Shown here: piece by piece, positions 1 through 8,647 of the stretch | How the letters are laid out: the number at the start of each line of letters is the position of its first letter | Position numbering within the stretch: the first letter of the stretch is position 1 | Assembly (NCBI GenBank): GCA_964421565.1 | Contig: CAYQXJ010000004.1 | Coordinates: 1-64,000, forward strand | Length of the DNA stretch: 64,000 nt | DNA from: CAYQXJ01 sp964421565 | Lineage (GTDB): Bacteria; Planctomycetota; Brocadiia; SM23-32 | Reading direction: 5' to 3' | Notes under the pieces: generated by a model | Told to the model about the DNA's origin: nothing | What the model saw: the letters and a program-made list of their open reading frames with translations, nothing else | The model's database searches: none | Made by a program: the position numbers and the translations under genes

Positions 1-347
1 AATACGACGCCAAGGCCCGCCGAGTGCTGAAAGTGGTGACCAATAAGGGGAGCCTCAACGGCACCACCCGCTACATCTGGGGCGGCGCGCAGGACTGGCA
101 GGCCCTCGAGGAGAGGGACTCCAGCGGCAACCTGGAGGCCCGCTACACCTACGCTCCGGGCCGGGTAGCACGGGCATCCTGCCCGTGCGGGGGGGTGCGC
201 CGGCGCGGAGCTTTACGACTTCTTCCGGCAGTGCCCTCCCGCCGGCGGTGGGGCTGCCATGTGCAGGGCGGCCATGCCACTACAGCGCCGCGCGGCTCGG
301 AACCTGCGCCCAAATGGGTACATATCGGACGGCGCACCGAAAGGTAA
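1..347 (+). pseudogene. 3' end of an RHS/YD-repeat protein gene, decayed
   Basis: The frame is open from base 3, so this is the tail of a gene that starts outside the window. The first 53 codons read like an RHS/YD repeat: YDAKARRV, then TTRYIWGGAQDW, then LEARYTYAPG, matching the family pattern of YD, RYxW and a following YTYxPG block. At about base 165 the similarity stops, exactly where a perfect palindrome (168-188) sits, and the rest up to the TAA at 345-347 is Arg/Pro-rich sequence without family character. RHS proteins normally continue into a DPxG motif and a toxin or adhesin domain, and none follows. I infer a broken gene end. A secreted protein with an unrelated C-terminal tip is possible but less likely. 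Confidence 0.55.
168..188. repeat. Perfect palindrome, 9-bp arms, TCC loop
   Basis: GCACGGGCA and its exact reverse complement flank TCC. It sits at the point where the RHS reading frame loses similarity. A near-identical copy lies at 1568-1588. This looks like a short dispersed palindromic repeat; the family is not named here. Confidence 0.6.
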
Positions 348-867
348 CGGGTAGGATGGCCCCCGCTATGACCAACCGGACCCACTACCCCCGAAATCCC
401 GGAAACCATCCGGACGCGGCGCCGCCGCCGGCCGGCGCGGGGCCGCCCCTCGACCGGCACATGGCGGGGCGATTGCCGGCGGAAGGCCGCGCCGGACGCC
501 GCACCCCGAGAATCCCGGCCACCGTCCGGCCATGTCCGCCGCCCCGTCCGCACCGCAGGCCCGGAGCGAGGGGACATACGCGACACACAACCGTTACAAT
601 CGCCCCACACCGCGCACAGCATATATATAGTGCCGTTGTGGGCGGAAGGTAGGGCAGCACAGCATGCTCATTGCGAAACGAACCCATTTCGTCGGTACTC
701 TTTCTTGTGCCATTGTTTACGGCATTTCCGCACAACTCGTACATGAGCGGCGTCCCGCATGTCCATGCTTTATGTCTGCCCGGCAGCGGGATTGTGACAT
801 GGTAGGGAAGGGCTGGCTGTTCGATCGCGTTCTCGTCCCAGCACCGTCGGGATTGCACCGCGCGGCC

Positions 868-951
868 AGGACGCGAGCCGAGCGGCGAGCAGCGCCACAC
901 TCCGGCGCCGCCGCCCGCAAGTAGATCCCGGTTCGGCAATAGCCCCTTAGA
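868..951 (+). repeat. Degenerate right-end copy of the MITE-like element
   Basis: Bases 921-950 match 26 of 30 positions with 30824-30853, the right terminal inverted repeat of the element beside gltD (both begin GTAGATCC and end AGCCCCTTAG). Weaker similarity (AGGACG, GAGCCGA) extends left to about 868. No left terminal repeat is visible, so this is a fragment. Confidence 0.45.
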
Positions 952-1567
952 CGACGCTGTCCGGTGCGCAAGCTCGAAGCCGCGGAACAACATGATCGGG
1001 CGCTCTGTCACGGGGAGCACCCGGCCGGTCCGACCGCGTTGCGCGTGCGGCATTGCTGCCTGTTCGGGGCAAGGAGCCGCGGCGTGCTATGGCCGTATGG
1101 CAGGGATACGGCATTCGATGCAGGCGTTTTAGGATACGAGGGCGAGAGGGAGCTGGCTTGATACTACGTCTGATAACACATCTTATGTTGCACGGACAGG
1201 GCGGACGGCAGAACCTCCGGCACGAGTGTCCAAGTGCTCCGGCGGAGGACTTCGCGGCGAAGGTGCCCACCGCCGGGTCGTCGGTGGAATACGTCGTCGC
1301 GTTCGGCGCACCACCCCGGCCGAGGCCATTGCTGCCAGCGAGAGCGCCGTGCATGGCACACGTTAGCTGCTGGTTACGGGCACGGGCGGAGCTCTCTTCG
1401 CCGGCCTCAGACACCGTGTATGCAGCTCGAGGGCGTCTTTCTGTATATATGTTGCGGTGTGGGTTGAATATCCGGAGCGTACCTGCTGACTGAGGCTGAC
1501 CGGCCTGGATATGGGCGGTTGAGCACGCTGAAGGAACTGCGGATATCGCGTCAGGAGGCCGCCCCAC

Positions 1568-1588
1568 GCACGGGCAAGATGCCCATGC
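1568..1588. repeat. Second copy of the GCACGGGCA palindrome
   Basis: GCACGGGCA, AGA, TGCCCATGC: the same left arm as at 168-176 and one mismatch (a G.T-type change) in the right arm. The two copies are 1.4 kb apart and bracket the non-coding stretch. Confidence 0.5.
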
Positions 1589-1804
1589 TACGCACTTGAC
1601 CCGGCTTCCACGGCAAGAATATGGTTCTCTTCGCCGGCCGTTAGCGCAGGAGGCGAGAGCCGAGCCTGCCCGCTGTGGGGCATTCTTCAGCGCAGGCTAC
1701 TGTATAGCTCGTAGTCCGCGACTGCCCTTGCGCGGCAGGTCAAGGCGGGGTGATTCATGAGCACATCGCTCATAAACCTTGAGCCCGTTGCAGACAACGC
1801 ATTC

Positions 1805-2848
1805 TCACAGCTCGATGACGGCCTTGAGAACCCCGTCGCGTCTGTCACGGACGCACTCGAAAGCCTGCTGTGCACGTTCGAGCGGAAACCGATGAGTGAT
1901 CAGAACGCTGGTGTCGATCGCGCCGTTGGCGATCAGGTTGATGGCGCGGGCGTACTTGCCGACTGTGCGGCGTGCCCAGGTGACGGTCAGTTCTCGCCTT
2001 CGCGCTGCTGTCACGTCGAGGGGGATTTCGTCGGTGGGCGGTATGCCCAGGACGACCCCTCGGCCGTGTATAGCGGCGACGTGGAAGACCTGCTGTATGG
2101 CGGGCACGGCACCGGCGGCTTCGATGGCGATGTCCACCCCCCTGCCCTCGGTTCTCTGGGTGATGAAGTCGCCGAAGTCGGTGTCCTTCACGTTGCAGAC
2201 TTCCGTGGCGCCCATGCGCCGGGCCGCGTCGAGTCGTTCGGACAGCATATCGCTGACGTAGACTGCAGAGGCGCCGTTGATTTGTGCGGCTGCCATGATG
2301 CTGAGTCCGTCGGGGCCTGCGCCCATGATAGCGTAGCTTTCTCCGCCGGCGGGCTGGACGATGTTCTCAACGACATGCAGCCCTATGGCGACAGGCTCAC
2401 AGATGGAGGCTTCAACGAAACCCAGCGACTCGGGTATGGGGTACACCTGATCTCGGCGCACTACGTAGTAATCGGCGAGGCATCCTGGGTACCCGTGAGA
2501 TGCAGCGAACTCGACGTTCGGGCAGACATTGGTCTCCCCTTTGGCGCACCATTCGCACTGACCGCATGGTCTGTCCGGTGCACAGGCAACTCGGCTGCCC
2601 ACAGCGGGCGCGTCTACGCCTTCGCCGAGAGCGGCCACTTCTCCGGAGAACTCGTGGCCCACGACATAAGGATAGTTCACTTCCTTCTGCAGCCTTCCGA
2701 CGAACACGTGCATGTCCGAGCCACACACGCCGACCGCCCGCACGCGGACGAGGATTTCATCGGGCCCCGGCTGGGGGACGAGTGCATCCTGAATCTCGAT
2801 CTTCTCGGGTGCGACGATCGGCGCAATACGCATAGTTCTGGCGTTCAA
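1805..2848 (-). CDS. Zinc-dependent alcohol/polyol dehydrogenase (MDR family)
   Basis: A 347-residue medium-chain dehydrogenase of the sorbitol/threonine dehydrogenase type, which oxidises an alcohol or polyol with NAD(P)+ in the cytoplasm. The catalytic zinc ligands are visible as Cys42 (GVCGSD) and His65-Glu66 (GHEFSG), with a further Glu in the later SICEP motif. The structural zinc site is Cys95, Cys98, Cys101 and Cys109 (CGQCEWCAKGETNVC). The Rossmann turn reads GAGPDG where relatives have GxGPVG. The chosen start is TTG because GGAGAG lies 4 bases upstream; ATG at 2833 is in frame but lacks a site. The substrate cannot be read from the sequence and no sugar genes are adjacent. Confidence 0.85.
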   Translation of the reverse strand: MNARTMRIAPIVAPEKIEIQDALVPQPGPDEILVRVRAVGVCGSDMHVFVGRLQKEVNYPYVVGHEFSGEVAALGEGVDAPAVGSRVACAPDRPCGQCEWCAKGETNVCPNVEFAASHGYPGCLADYYVVRRDQVYPIPESLGFVEASICEPVAIGLHVVENIVQPAGGESYAIMGAGPDGLSIMAAAQINGASAVYVSDMLSERLDAARRMGATEVCNVKDTDFGDFITQRTEGRGVDIAIEAAGAVPAIQQVFHVAAIHGRGVVLGIPPTDEIPLDVTAARRRELTVTWARRTVGKYARAINLIANGAIDTSVLITHRFPLERAQQAFECVRDRRDGVLKAVIEL

Positions 2849-3083
2849 GGGACTCTCCAGTTAACCGCTGAAAGGATGGCCGATTGTAGCGTCCGAGGGC
2901 GGGGTCCGCAAGTGGGTGAGGGGTTGCGTTCGGTGCGAGCGGTTCAGAATGACACAGTTTCCAGGATGCCACGTCGCAGGGCGACGTACGCTTAGCGATG
3001 TCTGTTGTAAACACTTTTCGTGGAGTAGCTTATGGCGCTGCCACGGCGGTGCCGCCCACCTGTAGAGACGCATTATGGGCCAA

Positions 3084-3099
3084 TGGCACACCTCTTGCA
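3084..3099 (+). promoter_or_regulatory. Sigma-54 (-24/-12) promoter for the pilin genes
   Basis: TGGCAC, five bases, TTGCA: the GG and GC dinucleotides are separated by exactly 10 bases, matching the RpoN consensus. It lies 64 bp upstream of the first pilin start. Sigma-54 control of pilin genes is established in Pseudomonas and Myxococcus; here it is inferred from sequence only. Confidence 0.65.
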
Positions 3100-3163
3100 T
3101 GCTATAGGGCAGCGTCGCAAAGCTGTGCACCGTTTCCTACACTCCTTTTAGGAGGGTTTAGCA

Positions 3164-3352
3164 GTGACCCGTTTCATTACTAAGCTGTGGTTGGCGCTTC
3201 GTTCGAAGAAGGGGCAGGGCCTGGTCGAATACGCCCTGATCCTTGCGTTGGTGGCCATCGTTGTGATCACCGCCCTGACAACGCTGGGCGGGCAGGCCAG
3301 TAACGCCATGAACGACGTCGCCGGCGAGATCGGCAGCACTGTCGGTAGCTGA
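3164..3352 (+). CDS. Flp/Fap family type IVb pilin
   Basis: A 62-residue prepilin. A short basic leader (MTRFITKLWLALRSKKG) is followed by QGLVEYALILALVAI, the Flp hallmark: cleavage after the Gly by a TadV-type prepilin peptidase would leave the conserved Glu5-Tyr6 of the mature protein, then a hydrophobic helix. The product would polymerise into thin Flp (Tad) pili used for surface attachment. GTG is chosen as start because a strong AGGAGGG sits 7 bases upstream. It is followed by a hairpin and a second pilin gene. No tad secretion genes lie in the window, so the assembly machinery must be encoded elsewhere. Confidence 0.85.
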   Translation: MTRFITKLWLALRSKKGQGLVEYALILALVAIVVITALTTLGGQASNAMNDVAGEIGSTVGS

Positions 3353-3364
3353 CGTGGTTTGGGA

Positions 3365-3389
3365 GGATCCGGTCGAACCGATCGGGTCC
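3365..3389 (+). terminator. Hairpin between the two pilin genes, possible leaky terminator
   Basis: An 11-bp stem (GGATCCGGTCG against CGATCGGGTCC, two G.U pairs) closes on a 3-base AAC loop and is followed by a pyrimidine-rich but not pure-T run. It begins 13 bases after the first pilin stop. Such a hairpin could give more transcript of the first pilin than of the second. Confidence 0.45.
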
Positions 3390-3494
3390 TTCCTCTCACT
3401 TCTCGCACCCGAGCGGACGCCGCGTCTTCAACGGTGGCCGACGTCCGCGTCACCGTGCCGCAGTGGGGGCCGGCGCCCCGGCAGAGGAGTCAAG

Positions 3495-3680
3495 GTGAGA
3501 ACCCGACTGGCCAAATGGCTGACTGCAGCCCGGTCGAAGGCTGGGCAAGGGCTGGTGGAGTATGCCCTGATCCTTACTCTCGTGGCCGTCCTGGTCATGA
3601 TCGCTTTGGCCAAGCTTAGTGACCCCACGGACAGCCCGGTAGTCGAGCTGGGTCAGACCTTTGAGGAAGTGAACTCATAG
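3495..3680 (+). CDS. Second Flp family pilin
   Basis: A 61-residue paralogue of the preceding pilin. Leader RTRLAKWLTAARSKAG is followed by QGLVEYALILTLVAVLVMIA, with the same Gly cleavage site and Glu-Tyr pair. The mature C-terminus differs (SDPTDSPVVELGQTFEEVNS) and is acidic. The GTG start follows AGAGGAG by 5 bases. The open frame runs further upstream to 3354, but that part is Arg/Pro-rich and covers the intergenic hairpin, so it is not counted. Probably co-transcribed from the sigma-54 promoter at 3084; it may be a minor pilin. Confidence 0.8.
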   Translation: MRTRLAKWLTAARSKAGQGLVEYALILTLVAVLVMIALAKLSDPTDSPVVELGQTFEEVNS

Positions 3681-3708
3681 AAGACAGCGTCCATTTGCAC
3701 GACATGGC

Positions 3709-4494
3709 TCAACCCAGCACGTCGCGCATGGAGTAGAGACCGGGCTTCTGGTCTACGACATAGCGCGCCGCCTGCAACGCGCCGATGGCAAACACATCAC
3801 GTGTTATAGCTCGATGTACCAGCTCCAGTCGCTCTCCCTTGCCTGCAAACAGAACCGTGTGATCCCCCACTATGTCGCCTCCACGCACGGCGTGGATGGC
3901 GATCTCCTCGTCATCTCGCTCCCCGATCAAGCCTTCGCGCCCGTAGCGCACCGCACTCGCATCGCGGTGCATGGCAGAGAGTAGCCTCTTCGCAATCTCC
4001 CTCGCCGTGCCGCTCGGTGCGTCCCTTTTGCGCCGGTGGTGGGCTTCTATAATCTCCACATCGTAGCCCTTCGGCAGTGCCGCCGCGACAATCTCCACCA
4101 GGCTCAGAAGCACATTCACCCCGAGAGACATGTTCGCTGCCACAAGGACGGGCACCCGCCGTGCGACCTCGTCCCTCAGCACCTTCGCCTGTGAGTTGGA
4201 AAGGCCCGTGGTGCCGATGACGAGGGCTATCCCGGCTTCTGAACACTCCCGGGCCCTTTGACATGTCGCTTCTGGCACGCTGAAGTCGATGAGAACGTCG
4301 GCCTCAACCGTTAGCTCGCTCTGCAGCGACACCCCAAGCCGTCCCGCTGCTGCCAGTTCGCCAAGGTCGCGTCCGATCTGGGGATGCCCTGCGCTTTCCA
4401 GGGCGGCCACTATCTGCATGTCCTCAGCCTCGGCCGCCAAGGCGGCGACCCTCCTGCCCATGGCGCCCGCAGCACCGTTAACTGCGATCCTCAT
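3709..4494 (-). CDS. dapB: 4-hydroxy-tetrahydrodipicolinate reductase
   Basis: DapB, 261 residues, the usual length. It reduces the dapA product to tetrahydrodipicolinate with NAD(P)H, on the lysine and diaminopimelate (cell wall) pathway in the cytoplasm. The nucleotide-binding GAAGAMG is at residues 7-13, GTTG at 94-97, and the catalytic signature EAHHRRKRDAPSGTA at 150-164 holds the general-acid His and substrate-binding Lys. The start is set at the ATG preceded by GGGAGGGAG; the frame stays open further upstream but without family similarity. It converges on the pilin genes and diverges from waaF. No other lysine genes are adjacent. Confidence 0.95.
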   Translation of the reverse strand: MRIAVNGAAGAMGRRVAALAAEAEDMQIVAALESAGHPQIGRDLGELAAAGRLGVSLQSELTVEADVLIDFSVPEATCQRARECSEAGIALVIGTTGLSNSQAKVLRDEVARRVPVLVAANMSLGVNVLLSLVEIVAAALPKGYDVEIIEAHHRRKRDAPSGTAREIAKRLLSAMHRDASAVRYGREGLIGERDDEEIAIHAVRGGDIVGDHTVLFAGKGERLELVHRAITRDVFAIGALQAARYVVDQKPGLYSMRDVLG

Positions 4495-4536
4495 GCTTCT
4501 CCCTCCCAGCAAGGTCAATTCGGCCTTCGAGCTCCG

Positions 4537-4589
4537 TGGAGACAGAGGAAGCCGAAGGCTATAATAGTTGCTCATGTGGGCGGGCGCAA
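4537..4589. promoter_or_regulatory. Overlapping divergent promoters for dapB and waaF
   Basis: On the plus strand TGGAGA (4537-4542), 17 bases, then a perfect TATAAT (4560-4565) points toward waaF. On the minus strand TTGCGC (4584-4589), 17 bases, then TATTAT (4561-4566) points toward dapB. Both -10 boxes use the same near-palindromic CTATAATAG, so the two polymerases would compete. The -35 boxes are only partial matches. Confidence 0.4.
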
Positions 4590-4640
4590 TGCTGCCTGCC
4601 GTCTTTGCCCTTGAACCCGCCGCGAGGAATAGCTCAGGGC

Positions 4641-5711
4641 GTGTCTTCCGAACCGCAACCACGCAGCGTCTGCATCCGCGTACCGAACTGGGTTGGCGAC
4701 GTTGTAATGGCGACCCCTCTTCTGCGGACCGTGCGGCAACGGTTACCCCAGGCCGATGTGGCGGTTGTCGCGCGCGCAAAGGTGGAACCCATCCTCCGCA
4801 ATCTGCCATGGTTTGACCAGCTCATTACTTACCGCCCTGTGCATCGATGGCCGGCCCGCGAGTTTCTGCGTTGTGCCGGCCTCATACGACAGTCGCGTTA
4901 CGATTTGGGTATGCTGCTGCCGAACAGCTTCAGCAGCGCGTTGATGTTCCGGATCGGCACGGTGAAGCGTCGCGTCGGTTACGTGCGTGACATGCGCGGG
5001 TTCCTGCTGACCGATCCCCTGCCTCGTCCTAAGGAGAATGGCCGGTTCGTGCCGACGTACATGGTGGACTACTACCTGGCACTATGCTCTGCGGTCGACA
5101 TCGACCCCGCTTCTCGGGACATGGCACTCCGCTGGAGCCCGCAGGACGCTCGCCGGGCGCACGCGATACTGCGCGGACAGGGACTGCGGCGCGAGCGGCA
5201 CCTGGCGCTGCTTCATCCGGGGGCAGGTTACGGGCCGAGCAAGCGTTGGGTGAACGAACGCTGGGCTGCATTGGCTGACAGGCTGATCGATGTCCTCGAT
5301 ATGAATGTTGCCCTCATCGGTGGACCGGCAGAGCGTGACATAATCCGGGATATCCGTATGCGCTCGCGGCACAATGTAGCTGACCTATCCGCTTGCGGTA
5401 TCGACCTTAACCTTCTGAAGTGCGTCGTGGCCGAGAGCGAACTGTTGGTCACGACGGACTCCGGACCCCGACACTACGGCGTAGCGCTCGGCGTGCCCAC
5501 CGTTTGCCTTATGGGTCCGACGCATCCGGGTTACTCCACGAGCGGTAGACCGCACGATATCGTGCTGCGGGTTGACGTAGAATGTGGCCCTTGCCAGCGC
5601 AAGACCTGCCCCCGTGATCATCGGTGCATGCGGGAGATCACCGTCGAGATGGCCCTGACCGCCTGTCGTGCAGCGTTGACGCCTTCCGTGGAGACGCGCC
5701 CCGATGATTGA
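4641..5711 (+). CDS. waaF: ADP-heptose:LPS heptosyltransferase (GT9, WaaF type)
   Basis: A family 9 glycosyltransferase of 356 residues that adds heptose to the inner core of lipopolysaccharide at the cytoplasmic face of the inner membrane. Visible motifs are RVPNWVGDVVMATP near the N-terminus, HPGAGYGPSKRW in the middle, the donor-binding TDSGPRHYGVALGVP, and the Cys-rich C-terminal CGPCQRKTCPRDHRCM typical of WaaF. The GTG at 4641 is chosen because the upstream frame covers the promoter at 4537-4565 and has no family similarity; a GAGGA lies 12 bases before it. Its stop overlaps the next start by 8 bases. Acceptor specificity cannot be told. It is direct evidence of an LPS-type outer membrane. 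Confidence 0.85.
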   Translation: MSSEPQPRSVCIRVPNWVGDVVMATPLLRTVRQRLPQADVAVVARAKVEPILRNLPWFDQLITYRPVHRWPAREFLRCAGLIRQSRYDLGMLLPNSFSSALMFRIGTVKRRVGYVRDMRGFLLTDPLPRPKENGRFVPTYMVDYYLALCSAVDIDPASRDMALRWSPQDARRAHAILRGQGLRRERHLALLHPGAGYGPSKRWVNERWAALADRLIDVLDMNVALIGGPAERDIIRDIRMRSRHNVADLSACGIDLNLLKCVVAESELLVTTDSGPRHYGVALGVPTVCLMGPTHPGYSTSGRPHDIVLRVDVECGPCQRKTCPRDHRCMREITVEMALTACRAALTPSVETRPDD

Positions 5712-6429
5712 GCTTGTACGCCTGACAAAGCGGTTCGGTACCCTGACTGCCGTTGACAATCTGAGCCTCACGGTGCCCTCAGGTGAGTTCTTCGTGTTCC
5801 TGGGCCCTAACGGTGCGGGCAAGACGACAACGATCAAGATGATTGCCGGACTGCTGCACCCTACCGAAGGTCGAGTCGCGCTCTGCGGCCACGACGTTCA
5901 AGAGGACTACATTACGGCTAAATCGCTCCTAAGTTATGTGCCGGATGAGCCTTTTCTCTACGATAAGCTCACAGGCCGGGAGTTCCTGTGCTTCGTCGCC
6001 TCGATGTACAATGTCGAACCTTCAGCGGCCACCGCCAGAATAGCACAGTTTGCAGAACTATTCGGCACGGAGAACTTCCTGGACGAATTGGCCGAGACCT
6101 ACTCGCACGGCATGAAACAACGCATCGTCATCAGTGCCGCTCTGATCCACGACCCGCAAGTGATCGTGATCGACGAGCCGATGGTAGGGTTGGATCCGAA
6201 GGGCGCGAGCATTCTGAAGGCCACGTTGCGTGAACTGACTGAACGGGGAGTGACGGTCTTCATGTCCACACACACGTTGGCCGTCGCCGAGCAGATGGCC
6301 GACCGTGTCGGCATCATCCGCAACGGTCAAATGGTCGCACTCGGGACGCTCGATGAAGTATACGCTGCAGCGCGAACCGACAGGCACCTGGAGGACGCCT
6401 TCCTGCGCCTTACAGACGGAGGCGAGTAA
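5704..6429 (+). CDS. ABC transporter ATP-binding protein
   Basis: A 241-residue ABC ATPase that powers the permease encoded next. Walker A GPNGAGKTT is at 34-42, the signature YSHGMKQR at 133-140, Walker B VIVIDEP at 153-159, and the switch His190 in STHTLA. This is the DrrA/CcmA-like group paired with ABC-2 type exporters. The ATG overlaps the end of waaF, implying translational coupling. The cargo is unknown; placement after waaF hints at an envelope component but does not prove it. Confidence 0.9.
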   Translation: MIELVRLTKRFGTLTAVDNLSLTVPSGEFFVFLGPNGAGKTTTIKMIAGLLHPTEGRVALCGHDVQEDYITAKSLLSYVPDEPFLYDKLTGREFLCFVASMYNVEPSAATARIAQFAELFGTENFLDELAETYSHGMKQRIVISAALIHDPQVIVIDEPMVGLDPKGASILKATLRELTERGVTVFMSTHTLAVAEQMADRVGIIRNGQMVALGTLDEVYAAARTDRHLEDAFLRLTDGGE

Positions 6430-6435
6430 AGATCT

Positions 6436-8115
6436 ATGCATGCGCTGGTGGCCATGCTGCGAGTGCGGGCAACGACAATGCGGCACGCAGCGCTCGCCAT
6501 CCTGCGGGGCTCAAAACTGCGCATTGTGGTCGTAGGCTGCCTTATGCTGTTCTTCTGGCTTCTGATGTTCGGCCTATTCCTGGATGCCTTCACCTTCGTG
6601 CGGGACAACTTCGAGGCTGTGAGCGGGCTGGTGATGGACTACCTGTTCGCCTTCTTCTTCGTCTCGCTGCTGGCTATGATGGGCATCAGCAACACCATCA
6701 TCTCATACGCCTCTCTGTTCCACAGCGAAGAGACGGAATTCCTCCTCAGCATGCCCGTGCAGATGCGTCACGCATTTACGTACCGAGGTAGCGAATCCGC
6801 CGTGTTCGGGGCATGGGGGCTCACCATTCTCGTGCTTCCGCTCATCCTTGCCTACGGCCTTGTATTCCCGGTGCCCTGGTACTTCTACCCCGTATCGCTG
6901 ATGCTGGCTGTTCTCTTCGTCGTCCTTGCAACCGAGATTGGAGCCGTGCTCGCATTGGCTGGGGCCGGCTTGCTGCAAAGGCATAAGAAGGTGGTACTGC
7001 TCATAGTTGTAGCGGTGATTTCCGTCGCGTTGTTCCTCTGGCTTCGTCCCTTGTGGCAGCAGGAGCCCGAGGATTTCTTCACCGAGGCCACGCTCAAGCG
7101 CATAATGGACCGCATTGCGTTTTGCCAGCATTGGGCGTTGCCAAGCCGCTGGGTTAGCCACGGCATCCTGAGCGCAGCCCGGGGCGACCGCCCCACGGCG
7201 GTGTTTCACTCACTCATGTTACTGTCTAACTGCTTGTTCCTTGGCTTGGCGGGGGGCTGGCTGGCTCACAGAACCTACGGGTCGGTTTGGCAGACGGTCC
7301 AGGGCACTTCGAACACGCGAAGGTACGCAGACTCACGGTGGCGCGACGCGGTTGGCCGCTATGCACTTTTCTTCCTGCCTGAGCGGATGCGCCGACTTGT
7401 GCTGAAGGACCTCACCACTTTTCTGCGGACCCCTGCTCAGTGGTCACAGTTCGTCCTGTTCTTCGGCCTGCTGGGACTCTACATACTGAATCTGCCCCGG
7501 TTCGGTGTCGAAGCGCTGGAAGCTTACTGGCAAAGCCTCGTTGCCCTGCTGAATCTGGGGGCCACGTGCCTGACGCTGGCCACCCTGACGAGCCGATTCG
7601 TTTTCCCTCAATTGAGTCTGGAGGGACGGCGCATCTGGATCACCGGCCTGTTGCCGATGCGGCGTTCGGCAATTCTGTGGGGGAAGTTCCTCTTCGCGGC
7701 TTCAGGCACCTTCGTAGTGAGTGCATTTCTGATCGGGCTCAGTGGCCTCATGATCGGGCTTCCGGGGTGGATACTTGCCGCGCACACGACAGTAGTCTTC
7801 TGCGTCTGCTGCGGCCTGAACGGGCTCGCAGTTGGTCTCGGAGCGCTCTACCCGCGATTGGGCACGGACAGCCCGGCGAAGATCGTGAGCAGCTTCGGCG
7901 GCACACTGAATCTGGTATGCAGCGTTGTTCTCATAGTCTTCTGCATCGCGCCGGTCGTAGCGCCTCTGCACATGTTCACGGTCGGGCGTTGGACCCTTGC
8001 AGAGACCACACCCAGACTGGCCTTGGGTCTCGCAGTGGTTATGATAGTGTCCGCTGCTGCTTGCTTGATCCCTATGTTCGCAGGCTCACGCGCGTTCGAG
8101 AAGATGGAGTTCTGA
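6436..8115 (+). CDS. ABC-2 type exporter permease
   Basis: A 559-residue polytopic membrane protein starting 6 bases after the ATPase stop. Hydrophobic segments are clear near residues 30-50, 70-90, 125-150, 155-180, 190-205, 265-285, 345-365 and 375-400, with several more toward the C-terminus, so roughly 12 helices. That is about twice the size of a standard ABC-2 permease, suggesting that one polypeptide supplies both halves. No enzymatic domain is visible. Function is inferred from the paired ATPase; the substrate is unknown. Confidence 0.8.
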   Translation: MHALVAMLRVRATTMRHAALAILRGSKLRIVVVGCLMLFFWLLMFGLFLDAFTFVRDNFEAVSGLVMDYLFAFFFVSLLAMMGISNTIISYASLFHSEETEFLLSMPVQMRHAFTYRGSESAVFGAWGLTILVLPLILAYGLVFPVPWYFYPVSLMLAVLFVVLATEIGAVLALAGAGLLQRHKKVVLLIVVAVISVALFLWLRPLWQQEPEDFFTEATLKRIMDRIAFCQHWALPSRWVSHGILSAARGDRPTAVFHSLMLLSNCLFLGLAGGWLAHRTYGSVWQTVQGTSNTRRYADSRWRDAVGRYALFFLPERMRRLVLKDLTTFLRTPAQWSQFVLFFGLLGLYILNLPRFGVEALEAYWQSLVALLNLGATCLTLATLTSRFVFPQLSLEGRRIWITGLLPMRRSAILWGKFLFAASGTFVVSAFLIGLSGLMIGLPGWILAAHTTVVFCVCCGLNGLAVGLGALYPRLGTDSPAKIVSSFGGTLNLVCSVVLIVFCIAPVVAPLHMFTVGRWTLAETTPRLALGLAVVMIVSAAACLIPMFAGSRAFEKMEF

Positions 8116-8137
8116 CTGCGCTGCGCGATGCCGCAGG

Positions 8138-8572
8138 TCACCACGGCCGCCAGGAGGCCGCTTCGACATCAACCACATAGGTCGCAGCCTCGGGGCTGTA
8201 CGCTGTCCACTCGATGAGGGCGCAATCTCCAGGCGGGATCACCTCAGCCTCTCCCGGCCCGTCCTTCAGCGTGGCCGGGCTGTCTTGGAAGCGCAAGTAG
8301 ACGGCGATTGCACAGTCCTCGTCGCTGTGGTTGTGCAGTTGCAGCCGAACAACGAGCCGGTTGGCGCGATCACGTCTGGTTTCGTGTTCGGCTACCCGGA
8401 GCTGGCGACAAACAGGCCAATGGAGTACGACCCGGCCGCAGCCCGAACGAACCATCGGACTTGGCTCCGGGCAGAGCGCGCGACAACCGCCCAACACGGC
8501 GACTACGAATAAGGCCAGGGCGAGCGTGCCCGCCCTGCCGGACCCGTTTGGTTCGCCTGTGTGCCCGAACAT
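8138..8572 (-). CDS. Predicted lipoprotein of unknown function
   Basis: A 144-residue protein. A hydrophobic stretch (LALALFVVAVLGGC) ends in a lipobox with Cys near residue 30, so it is expected to be lipidated and anchored in the envelope. The rest is a compact soluble domain (VVRLQLHNHSDED, AVYLRFQDSP, VIPPGDCALIEWTA) with the alternating pattern of a small beta-sandwich, reminiscent of YcfL/DUF1425-type lipoproteins, though I cannot confirm that. It converges on the ABC permease, 22 bp away. The leader before the hydrophobic stretch is long, so the true start could be internal. Confidence 0.6.
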   Translation of the reverse strand: MFGHTGEPNGSGRAGTLALALFVVAVLGGCRALCPEPSPMVRSGCGRVVLHWPVCRQLRVAEHETRRDRANRLVVRLQLHNHSDEDCAIAVYLRFQDSPATLKDGPGEAEVIPPGDCALIEWTAYSPEAATYVVDVEAASWRPW

Positions 8573-8647
8573 CTATATACCCCCGCCTGTCCCATTCACC
8601 ACGCGGGGACGCACATTTGCGCCCCCGCGCAGCAGGCGGTGCGGAAC

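Larger units (their letters stand above)
348..1804. other. Long stretch without a supportable gene
   Basis: About 1.45 kb between the RHS fragment and the dehydrogenase. Open frames exist on both strands, but they are Arg/Pro/Ala-rich, overlap each other, lack ribosome binding sites and resemble no family I know, as expected by chance in GC-rich DNA. What can be seen is a degenerate copy of the MITE-like element near 868-951, a palindrome at 1568-1588, and two AT-rich TATATATG patches near 620 and 1443 followed by similar GCGGTGTGGG sequence in opposite orientations. It reads as decayed DNA. Confidence 0.5.

Noticed and set aside
1757..1773. Hairpin ATGAGC/GCTCAT after the alcohol dehydrogenase
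   Set aside because: Six pairs and no T run; too weak to call a terminator.
1757..2995. Long plus-strand ORF opposite the alcohol dehydrogenase
   Set aside because: It is the antisense shadow of a well-conserved gene. Similar long shadows opposite the aldolase-like, ilvB and gltD genes were left out for the same reason.
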